From Candidatus Poribacteria bacterium (GTDB lineage Bacteria; Poribacteria; WGA-4E; DTYX01): DNA of 7,708 nt. The position numbers were made by a program, and so were the translations under genes. Each line of letters starts with the position of its first letter. The first letter of the stretch is position 1. The notes beneath the pieces are model-generated. The model was not told the origin of the DNA. It searched no databases and worked only from the letters and a program-made list of their open reading frames with translations. Shown one piece after another: positions 1-6,800 of this stretch. Location: positions 1 to 7,708 of the forward strand of contig DTYX01000857.1 in assembly GCA_012961655.1 (NCBI GenBank). The letters run 5' to 3'.

Positions 1-83
1 GAATTATAGATCCAGCGATAGTGGGGATTCCAACGATTCAATCACTTAATTCTCCGATTCTCTGAAGCCTTACAAATAGTTCC

Positions 84-1232
84 TTATCCCAAATTAATCG
101 GATACTGACCATGCTTTCTGCCAACATCGATAATTTTAAGATAGTTCTTCAAATGATTCTCCTGAAGTGTTGGTATAAAAGGCGACGCGGAAGGACAGAG
201 GATGAATCCGCCTCCGGGCGCGCCGTCGCGAAGTGCGCCCAGGCAGATTTGTTCCATCTCCTTCTCGGTGCAAGTGTAGATATCGCCCATCTGGATGTTA
301 CCTTCAATGCAGATATCGCGACCGATGCGCTGCTTGGCTTCAGCCAGCGGCACGTCCCCCCAAGGCGGGGCTTCCATCGGGTGTAGGCAGTCCGTCCCCA
401 TCTCGACAAAATCTTCCAGAACAGCATCCAGATTGCCGTGACAATGAATATGCACCAATCCGCCATGTTCATGTACCAAATCAATCAAAGGCTTGTCGTA
501 TTTTACGACGAATTCTCGAAAATCATCCGGCGACAGCAGCGGCGGTGTCGCCAATTCCTGTCCCGCAGACTCAAAGACTGGACCAACCCCGCTTTCCACC
601 AGATATTTTACAAAATCATAACAACGCTGGAACATCATCTCTACCATTTCAGTCAGCAATTCTCTCTCCTCGATGCTCCAGATTGCCAACAATTCCGACC
701 CCATAATCTGTTGAATCCAATAAATCGGGTCAGCTCCCATCGAGACGGTCACGATTCCGTTGTCGCCTATGCGGCGGTCTTCTGTGAAGAAAGATGATAC
801 ATCCGGTTTGATTGGCAGATATGGAATTGACAGAAATTTTTCGGCATCCTCTCTGTCCTTGATGTAATATTCATCAGCCATACCCGGCTTGCCCTTGGTG
901 CTGGAGAAGCTAGCGGCTTTTAGCGTGCCTTTGGGCGTTTCGAGGATACGCTCGTGAACGACAAAATCTTCGTCTTTTCCTGGACGTGTTTGCGCATAAG
1001 ACTTAACCTTGTCCGTCGCTGACAAAAAAATACCAGTGCTACAACCCCAGCCATGTTTCCAATCGCATCTTTCTGCAACCGCTTCATACAACGGCAAATA
1101 ACTTGGATGCCTGAGATTTTCGCGCCAATTCGGCGCGGTAATCCCCACACCTCTGATAAAAATTGGCACACGGTCAGGCTGCTCCCGGCGCATTGCTACC
1201 ATCAAACGTTCTCGCGAAGTCATTTCTGTCAT
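84..1232 (-). CDS. Uroporphyrinogen-decarboxylase (URO-D) family protein, non-HemE type
   Basis: A 382-residue protein of the URO-D superfamily, a TIM-barrel fold that includes HemE and the cobalamin-dependent methyltransferases MtaA, MtbA and CmuA. The N-terminus (SRERLMVAMRREQPDRVPIF) is typical of the non-HemE branch, and the HemE signature PVWxMRQAGR is absent, so a haem role is unlikely. Residues 261-267 read HIHCHGN, followed by HPMEAPPWGD and EGNIQ; Cys346 lies in FILCPSAS. In MtaA-like enzymes the equivalent H-x-C...C bind zinc. Here the aligned positions would be His263, His265 and Cys346, so a metal site is plausible but inferred. The start at 1232 is chosen because AAGGAAG (1241-1247) lies 8 nt upstream and the MTEMTSRERL start is typical of the family; the longer frame to 1298 runs back into the previous gene. 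It starts one base after the isomerase stop, so translation is probably coupled. The substrate is unknown. No terminator is evident in bases 1-83. Confidence 0.88.
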   Translation of the reverse strand: MTEMTSRERLMVAMRREQPDRVPIFIRGVGITAPNWRENLRHPSYLPLYEAVAERCDWKHGWGCSTGIFLSATDKVKSYAQTRPGKDEDFVVHERILETPKGTLKAASFSSTKGKPGMADEYYIKDREDAEKFLSIPYLPIKPDVSSFFTEDRRIGDNGIVTVSMGADPIYWIQQIMGSELLAIWSIEERELLTEMVEMMFQRCYDFVKYLVESGVGPVFESAGQELATPPLLSPDDFREFVVKYDKPLIDLVHEHGGLVHIHCHGNLDAVLEDFVEMGTDCLHPMEAPPWGDVPLAEAKQRIGRDICIEGNIQMGDIYTCTEKEMEQICLGALRDGAPGGGFILCPSASPFIPTLQENHLKNYLKIIDVGRKHGQYPINLG

Positions 1233-1233
1233 C

Positions 1234-2010
1234 TTAGATTCTTCCTTGTATGTTATGCTTAATAAAAGCCAGGTTCTGTGCGTTGGCTGCTTTTGCATCG
1301 TCTCCTGTAGGTGTTTCCAGCACGATATATCCGTCGTAACCTATATCGCGGATAGCGGCATCCACATTTTCAAAATCGACCCTGCCCTCGCCCAACATCT
1401 TGCCATCGGTGTCTTTTGCATGAATCATCCCCACCTTATCGCCCAACTGACGCAATTCTCTAGGGACATCATAGCCGCGATTAGTTTGGTTCGCAGTATC
1501 GTAGTAGACTTTTACATAGTCCGACCCAATTCCGGCAATAATCATCAGGAGTTGGTCAGCATTGAACGTCGTTTCTAGATCCAGGGTGACCTTGTGATTT
1601 TCAGCAATTTCGGCGAGAGATTTGAAACCGTCCACCAGCATGTCCCATGTTTCTTGGGGCCACTCAGAAAAATCACGCGGAAACATAGGGACGAGTATGT
1701 CATGGGTATCCAGCAACGGGCATACTTCGATGACGTGTGTCAGCATCTTTTGACCTTCTGCCCGTTTCTCAGCATCGGGAAGCGCTGGATGCAGGGAAGA
1801 AAATACACCAGGCGATAGGGACGAAATCTCCATACTATCCTTGTCAGCCAATGCTTTCAATTTTTCCGGACCATCGGCTTGCCACAATAGACTATCTTTG
1901 TAATCACCACCTATGCAGTATTCGATACCATCAAATCCGATCTCTTTAGCAACTGTAAACATGGTTTCTAGCGGTTCTCTCAACATGCCATCACGTATTC
2001 CGTATTTCAT
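1234..2010 (-). CDS. Sugar phosphate isomerase/epimerase-like TIM-barrel protein (AP-endonuclease family 2)
   Basis: A 258-residue cytoplasmic protein of the xylose-isomerase-like TIM-barrel superfamily, which includes sugar epimerases, hydroxypyruvate isomerase, inosose dehydratase and endonuclease IV. The barrel motifs are visible in order: FDGIEYC near the N-terminus, LDLET with Glu146, YYDTAN with Asp171, MIHAKD with His197 and VLETP with Glu232. These acidic and His residues fit the divalent-metal site of the family. Length is normal for a single-domain member. The start at 2010 (MKYGIRDGM) is preferred over the ATG at 2016 because CAGGAGG (2017-2023) lies 6 nt from the former and directly abuts the latter. 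It is the first gene of an operon with the URO-D-family gene, separated by one base. The exact reaction cannot be read from the sequence; a sugar or polyol epimerase/isomerase is more likely than a DNA endonuclease, given the short length and isomerase-like motifs. Confidence 0.88.
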   Translation of the reverse strand: MKYGIRDGMLREPLETMFTVAKEIGFDGIEYCIGGDYKDSLLWQADGPEKLKALADKDSMEISSLSPGVFSSLHPALPDAEKRAEGQKMLTHVIEVCPLLDTHDILVPMFPRDFSEWPQETWDMLVDGFKSLAEIAENHKVTLDLETTFNADQLLMIIAGIGSDYVKVYYDTANQTNRGYDVPRELRQLGDKVGMIHAKDTDGKMLGEGRVDFENVDAAIRDIGYDGYIVLETPTGDDAKAANAQNLAFIKHNIQGRI

Positions 2011-2016
2011 GAACAT

Positions 2017-2023
2017 CCTCCTG
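2017..2023 (-). promoter_or_regulatory. Shine-Dalgarno of the isomerase gene, start-deciding
   Basis: On the minus strand this reads CAGGAGG. It is 6 nt from the ATG at 2010 and has no spacing to the ATG at 2016. This favours the shorter protein. Confidence 0.75.
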
Positions 2024-2028
2024 TGTCA

Positions 2029-2049
2029 GGGCGATTGCAGAATTCGCCC
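2029..2049 (-). other. Leader hairpin beside the isomerase Shine-Dalgarno
   Basis: A 6-bp perfect stem, GGGCGA pairing with TCGCCC, encloses a 9-nt loop. It ends 5 nt before the Shine-Dalgarno in the mRNA leader. No T-tract follows, so it is not a classical terminator. It may be a dispersed repeat or a structure that affects ribosome access; no function is shown by sequence alone. Confidence 0.4.
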
Positions 2050-2142
2050 ATATTTTCCTTTGTAACATAAGTATTTTGGCTTTAAGTTCCTTTCTTGAAT
2101 AAACCAGAAGGCACGCGGTCTTCCAAATTTGTCCAAAGTCCA

Positions 2143-2171
2143 ATTATAAACGATTAAGGCAAATAAATCAA
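2143..2171 (-). promoter_or_regulatory. Sigma70-type promoter of the isomerase/URO-D operon
   Basis: Read on the minus strand, a -35 box TTGATT (2166-2171) is followed by a 17-nt spacer and a perfect -10 box TATAAT (2143-2148). The expected start is near 2136, giving a leader of about 125 nt before the ATG at 2010. It points away from the ars promoter, so the two units are divergent. Confidence 0.65.
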
Positions 2172-2184
2172 GGGAAAAAAGAAC

Positions 2185-2198
2185 GGCAATGAATTGCC
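2185..2198. promoter_or_regulatory. Short inverted repeat, possible regulator site
   Basis: GGCAATGAATTGCC consists of two perfect 6-nt arms around GA. It lies 13 bp upstream of the -35 box of the minus-strand promoter, at about -50 to -62 from its predicted start, where activators often bind. It is about 57 bp upstream of the ars -35 box. No regulator can be assigned. Confidence 0.3.
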
Positions 2199-2254
2199 TC
2201 ACTACGAACCAAAATTACTCCTGAGAAAGGGAAGCTGAATTTTAACAGTTTAGC

Positions 2255-2283
2255 TTGACAATTTCCTGTGGATATGTTACCAT
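2255..2283 (+). promoter_or_regulatory. ars operon promoter
   Basis: A consensus -35 TTGACA (2255-2260) is followed by a 17-nt spacer and a -10 TACCAT (2278-2283, four of six consensus bases). TG at 2275-2276 is placed as an extended -10 element. The start is expected near 2290, inside the ArsR palindrome. The leader to the arsR ATG would be about 40 nt and contains the Shine-Dalgarno. Confidence 0.7.
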
Positions 2284-2284
2284 A

Positions 2285-2306
2285 TATATTGATATATATC
2301 AATATA
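2285..2306. promoter_or_regulatory. Probable ArsR operator (22-bp perfect palindrome)
   Basis: Each half-site reads TATATTGATAT and is the exact reverse complement of the other. AT-rich dyads with TTGAT...ATCAA cores are usual for ArsR/SmtB operators. The site starts just after the -10 box and covers the predicted transcription start, so a bound ArsR dimer would block initiation. Binding by the adjacent arsR product is inferred from position and family. Confidence 0.7.
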
Positions 2307-2330
2307 CTCAGATAAAAGGGGGCGCATAAA

Positions 2331-2696
2331 ATGCAAGAGATTGTCAACGTTTTCAAAGCCCTTTCTGACCCAACTCGGCTGCGCATCTTGCTGTTATTGC
2401 AGCATGGCGAGTTATGCGTCTGTGAGGTGGAAGAGGTTTTGGGAATGAAGCAATCGCGCATCTCCCGGCATTTGAATATTCTCAGAAACGCTGGTTTGAC
2501 GGAAGCGCGATATTTTGGACGTTGGGTGTTTTACTCGTTGGCGAATCCCAAAACGAACCGATATCACAGGCGGGTAATTGATACGCTTGTAAAATGGGCG
2601 CAGGATTCTGACCAGGTTTTTCTTGACCGAAAAAAGCTGGAAGCGTGCACTCAAAAACGCGGACAGGAAGGACATTGCCCCATTCCTGAGACTTAG
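2331..2696 (+). CDS. arsR: ArsR-family arsenite-responsive transcriptional repressor
   Basis: A 121-residue winged-helix repressor of the ArsR/SmtB family; it binds operator DNA as a dimer and is released by As(III). FKALSDPTRLRILLLL is at residues 8-23, the metalloid-sensing ELCVCEV motif with Cys29 and Cys31 follows, and the recognition helix (SRISRHLNILRNAGL) spans about 42-56, with the wing (GRWVFYSL) after it. The CVC pair matches the E. coli-type As(III) site (Cys32, Cys34), but the third cysteine of that motif (Cys37) is Glu34 here. Cys106 and Cys116 in the tail could supply another ligand. The start is supported by AAGGGGG (2316-2322), 8 nt upstream of the ATG. It is the first gene of the operon, 47 nt before acr3, directly downstream of a palindromic operator. 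Arsenite is the most likely inducer, given acr3 next door. Confidence 0.95.
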   Translation: MQEIVNVFKALSDPTRLRILLLLQHGELCVCEVEEVLGMKQSRISRHLNILRNAGLTEARYFGRWVFYSLANPKTNRYHRRVIDTLVKWAQDSDQVFLDRKKLEACTQKRGQEGHCPIPET

Positions 2697-2727
2697 AGTA
2701 GAAAATGCTTGAAGCTTGTTCAAAATC

Positions 2728-2734
2728 AAGGAGG
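2728..2734 (+). promoter_or_regulatory. Shine-Dalgarno of acr3, start-deciding
   Basis: AAGGAGG lies 9 nt before the ATG at 2744 and lies inside the longer reading frame that opens at 2705. It supports initiation at 2744, giving an N-terminus (MAEKTTAKLSFLDRF) typical of Acr3 proteins. Confidence 0.7.
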
Positions 2735-2743
2735 TTGTTAGAA

Positions 2744-3820
2744 ATGGCTGAAAAAACGACGGCTAAACTCTCTTTTCTCGACAGATTTCTCACCCTGTGG
2801 ATATTTCTGGCAATGGCTGTGGGAGTAGGTTCTGGGTATTTATTTCCTGGGCTTGTAAAATTCATCACTAAGTTCCAGGTGGGGACAACTTCGATTCCTA
2901 TCGCCATCGGGCTGATTTTGATGATGTACCCCCCATTGGCAAAGGTGAAATACGAAGAACTGGGCGATGTTTTCTGCGACGTCAAGGTGCTCACACTCTC
3001 TCTCATCCAGAACTGGATTGTCGGTCCCATTCTGATGTTTGCTCTAGCGATAATATTCCTGCGTGACTACCCCGAATATATGTATGGACTTATCATGATT
3101 GGACTGGCGCGCTGTATCGCTATGGTAATCGTCTGGAATGAACTTGCCAAAGGCGACACAGAATATGCGGCTGGATTGGTGGCGTTCAACTCAATTTTCC
3201 AGGTGTTCTTTTACTCTGTCTACGCTTACATCTTTATCACTGTTCTCCCGACGAAATTGGGACTCAAAGGTACAGTTGTCGATGTTTCTATGGGACAGAT
3301 TGCGAAAAGTGTCTTTATTTATCTCGGCATCCCATTCATCGGCGGCATAATCACGCGTTTCAGTCTCATCAAGCTCAAAAACCGCTCCTGGTATGAGCAA
3401 GCGTTTATACCGAGGATAAGTCCCATTACTCTGATAGCGTTGCTTTTTACCATCGTCGTCATGTTTTCGCTCAAGGGTGAGTACATCGTCAAGATTCCGT
3501 TGGATGTAGCCCGCATAGCTATTCCGTTGGTATTCTATTTCGTCATCATGTTCTTAGTGTCTTTCTACATGAGCAAAAAGGTAGGAGCTGATTATGCCAA
3601 AACGACGACGCTCTCCTTCACCGCCGCCAGCAACAATTTTGAGTTAGCCATCGCTGTGGCTGTCGCGGTATTCGGGATTAATTCCGGCGAAGCCTTCGCG
3701 GCTGTAATCGGTCCATTAGTGGAAGTTCCGGTGTTGATAGGTCTGGTGAATGTGGCGCTACGGTTCAGGGAGAAGTTCTTTGTAACACCATCAGCGGTTG
3801 TTGTATCCAAAAAGGCATAA
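2744..3820 (+). CDS. acr3: Arsenite efflux transporter, ACR3 family
   Basis: A 358-residue inner-membrane permease that exports As(III) using the proton-motive force (bile/arsenite/riboflavin transporter superfamily). Sequence hydrophobicity fits about ten membrane segments, the first near residues 15-36. The family's hallmark stretch GLARCIAMVIVWNELAKGD is present, with Cys124 as the conserved cysteine needed for arsenite transport. NSIFQVFFYSVYAY follows, and near the C-terminus TAASNNFELAIAVAVAVFG and IGPLVEVPVLIGLV, where Glu327 is the conserved membrane glutamate. Length is normal and the frame is intact. It lies downstream of arsR with a 47-nt gap and is surely co-transcribed and arsenite-inducible. 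No arsC reductase, arsA ATPase or arsD is in the window, so the operon as seen handles arsenite only, unless arsenate reduction is encoded elsewhere. It converges on the nuclease gene, with 69 bp between stop codons. Confidence 0.96.
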   Translation: MAEKTTAKLSFLDRFLTLWIFLAMAVGVGSGYLFPGLVKFITKFQVGTTSIPIAIGLILMMYPPLAKVKYEELGDVFCDVKVLTLSLIQNWIVGPILMFALAIIFLRDYPEYMYGLIMIGLARCIAMVIVWNELAKGDTEYAAGLVAFNSIFQVFFYSVYAYIFITVLPTKLGLKGTVVDVSMGQIAKSVFIYLGIPFIGGIITRFSLIKLKNRSWYEQAFIPRISPITLIALLFTIVVMFSLKGEYIVKIPLDVARIAIPLVFYFVIMFLVSFYMSKKVGADYAKTTTLSFTAASNNFELAIAVAVAVFGINSGEAFAAVIGPLVEVPVLIGLVNVALRFREKFFVTPSAVVVSKKA

Positions 3821-3823
3821 AGA

Positions 3824-3846
3824 GAAAATCTGGACGCCCGATTTTC
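3824..3846 (+). other. AT-rich inverted repeat after acr3
   Basis: GAAAATC (3824-3830) and GATTTTC (3840-3846) form a 7-bp stem with a 9-nt loop just after the acr3 stop. No T-run follows on the plus strand, so it is at best a weak mRNA 3' structure. Confidence 0.25.
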
Positions 3847-3851
3847 AGTTG

Positions 3852-3882
3852 AAAAAAACGTTAAGCCCCACTAAAGCGGGGC
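3852..3882 (-). terminator. Stem-loop and T-tract terminating the nuclease gene
   Basis: On the minus strand GCCCCGC and GTGGGGC pair around a UUUA loop (3865-3882), then TTAACG and seven T residues (3852-3858) follow. As minus-strand RNA the stem is fully paired with one G-U; as plus-strand RNA the same position is an A-C mismatch and no T-run follows. This favours use by the minus-strand gene, whose stop is 8 bp upstream. The gap between stem and T-tract is longer than ideal. Confidence 0.55.
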
Positions 3883-3889
3883 ATCCGAG

Positions 3890-6800
3890 TCAAATTACAA
3901 AACCCTTCGGATGATAATGTTTATCTCGAGCTTTCATATTAAGCTGACGCGAAGCGTTATACCGACAGATGAACTTGTATCTGCACCACTGACACAGGGC
4001 GTCTTTCTCTTCCCAGATGGATGGATTAAACTTGCCTGACCGAATATATTCATCGATAGATTTGATATTTTCAATAACGAATTCCTCAAGTCGTTGGAAA
4101 TCCTCCTCGAAATAGAATCCGGAGGGCGGCTTTTTGATACCGCCGTCTTTTTTGTATTTATATTCATCGTTCAATGCATCCCAAACGCCCAGATATCCTT
4201 TTTTCCCAACCTCCTTGACTCTCTTCAACACATAGTAGGCGCCCGCTGCTGGTCTCTTCGGATTCTCTTGTCGCGCCACTGCTTGTAGATAAACCGGCAA
4301 TTGAAAGCTAATGCCTTTTTCGATTTTTTTAACATTGGCGTATCCGCCTGTTTTGTAGTCATACACTGCAAATCGTTGATTCTCTTCGTCGATGTCCACA
4401 CGGTCAATTATACCGCGAATGCGAATCGGTGGTTTGCCTTTTTCGCGGGGAATCTGTAAAGCGAAAGATTGTGGTATCCCTTCCTGAAAGCGCCCAAAGT
4501 GATATTCAAAATGAGTCGGTCTAAAGTTTCCATTTAGAAATTCTTTTTCTGGCTCAAACTCAGTTTCCAGGAATGCTTTGAGAATTCCCTTCGGCTCATC
4601 GAGTTTTGTAAGTCTGGAAATGAGCATCCGTTTCTCTTCTTCCCAGTAGAGGTCATCAAATTGTCCCTCATACCGCTGCGTCTCGTCTTGGGCGATTATC
4701 GGCATTAAAGCGTGCGCCTCTTCTATTTCGACCTTTTCTTTTTTCTGTATCTCTCCAAATCTTTCGAGAATTTTATGAACCAAACGTCCCTTTGCATCCG
4801 GAGCTATTTCCGCTTCCGCCTCCTCTAAATCCTCTAAAGCCAAAATATACTTGAAGAAAAATTTCATCGGACATTGCGCGTAATCGTCCAGTTGCGAAAC
4901 TGAATAGAAGAAGGCGGTCGATTCGCATCCCCGGCGAATATCCGCGGCGTGTTTGTCGTGTAAATGTCCGTCATAGATAGAGAAGTCATCTAATTGTTCT
5001 CGCGCCTGTTCCATCTTCAACTGCGTCTGGAGATTAGGATATGGAACCTTGAGATGCTCGGAGCCGGCGATATTATTCAACTCTCCCATCTTCTTTAAGA
5101 CTTCCTGTTCCGAGAACAAAATCGCTCTCTCGGCATCATTTAGCGGCGCTATCTCATTTGCTCTGTCAATTTCCGGAAATTCAAATAAAGTCCTGACATC
5201 TTCGACAAAAGGCGAAGGTACCAGTTCCTTGCCATACGCCATTTTGGGATAGGTCAGGACAACTCTTTGAGCGTTGCCTATCATCTGCTGGAAGAGGAAA
5301 CGCTCTTGCGGCAGTGGGTCAAGAGTTGCAATAGGCAGCGGCTCGGATTCATCGGGGGAGATTAAAAAATTGGCAATCGGCCCGCTGGGATATTCGCCTT
5401 CGACAAGCCCGACGATGAACAGATTTTCAAACGAAAGCCCGCCAGTCTCCAATGGGGAGATTACTTGCACCGCGTTCTCATTTTCACTCTCAGCGAACTG
5501 GCGCATTCGTTGTTTCTCGGCTTCTTCGGATAATTCCGTCGAAGAGATAACCATGGTGATATATTCGATGTAATCTTGTGCCCTATGGCTGCCTGTACTG
5601 CCTAATGCTCGAAACGTTTTTACCATTTCGTTGACAATTTGAATTAATTGCAGATACGCCTCGGATTTCGGAATTCGGATTTGACTTTGCCCGATATAAG
5701 TTTCCTTCCGCCGTGCGCTTGTGCTCTCATCCTTCCATCCTTCCAACCTTCCACTCGTCAAGTTGGTTAGACGGGATGCCGTTTCCTCATTCGTGCAAGA
5801 GTCGAACTTGGAGAAGAACATTAATTCCATGAATTGGAAAAAGGCATCTCTGAATTCAAAAGCCGATTGCGCCTCTGTGAGAATCTTTGTCTGTTGTATG
5901 AAATGCTGAATCGTCAGAAGGTCGAAGGCAACTTGAGCGAGGTCTTTGGTTCGAGCTATCCGTTCGTCTTCGATATCTTCCTCCCCTTTATCAAAGGGGG
6001 CTGGAGATTTTATATTATTTCTTTCGAGGTACGATTTAATCCTGCCGAACCAAGGGTTAAGGCTAAAATCCTCTGGCACGCCCGCTGCACGCGCCAGATG
6101 GTCGATGTGGTGAATATCAAAGGCTTCAGGCGAAAAGTCAGCGGCTAACTCTTCCCTTGTCAGGTCCACGATTTCATCGACGCTTATCTCGGGCGCAAAA
6201 TCGATCCAGGCCGAAGAGAATATATCGAAAAGGTCGGCGCGCGTCCATCTCTCCGTCAACACACAAGTGAGAATTTTCTTCAACAGGGCAATGAACGGGA
6301 TTTGTTGTAGCAGACAGCCGCGTGAGATTTTCACGGGCAGTCGATATTCACCGAAGATCTCTTCGATTAGCGATTTGTATATCGTTAAATCAGGGCATAC
6401 GACGACGAACTTGCGCAAATCGGCAACGATTTTCCCGTTGCTCGGCAGCGGCAACGAATGTCGAATCAATCGCGCTATCGTTCTCACTTCCTCTCGACGA
6501 TTCGGCGCGGCAATAAGGCGGAAATCTGTCTCGTCAACCTCCGCGGGAATTCGTGCAAATGGCTGATTATGAAACAGCCGCTCAGCAACCATATCTGGCA
6601 GATTGTCAGGTTCGCTGACGGTTTTTCTCTCTTCCCAATTGTAAACCCTCAACCAGTCAACAATCGACTGAATGCTTTCGTAAGCCTTATGAGTTTTAAA
6701 AGCCCGCCAATCTTCCAAAGGCGCAGGCAGGGTCAAAATAATCTTCTCGAAAGACGGAACAAGGGCGTGAAAAACGGATTTCTCAAGTTCAGTGAAAAAG

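Noticed and set aside
233..706. 157-codon plus-strand frame opposite the URO-D gene
   Set aside because: It is antisense to a convincing coding sequence, has low-complexity Pro/Arg/Ser-rich content and no recognisable motif.
84..1232. Annotation as HemE (haem-pathway uroporphyrinogen decarboxylase)
   Set aside because: The PVWxMRQAGR active-site signature is absent, and the N-terminal and HCHGN motifs fit the broader URO-D family instead.
1234..1298. Extended start of the URO-D gene at 1298
   Set aside because: It would overlap the end of the isomerase gene; the ATG at 1232 has a well-spaced Shine-Dalgarno and a family-typical N-terminus.
2044..2330. Small leader or antisense gene in the divergent intergenic region
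   Set aside because: Short ATG frames there lack good ribosome binding sites; promoter and operator elements account for much of the region.
2705..2743. Longer start for acr3 at 2705
   Set aside because: The strong AAGGAGG sits downstream of that ATG and serves 2744; the extra 13 residues are not Acr3-like.
2482..3030. 182-codon minus-strand frame opposite arsR and acr3
   Set aside because: It spans two well-supported genes and the gap between them on the other strand and has no family features.
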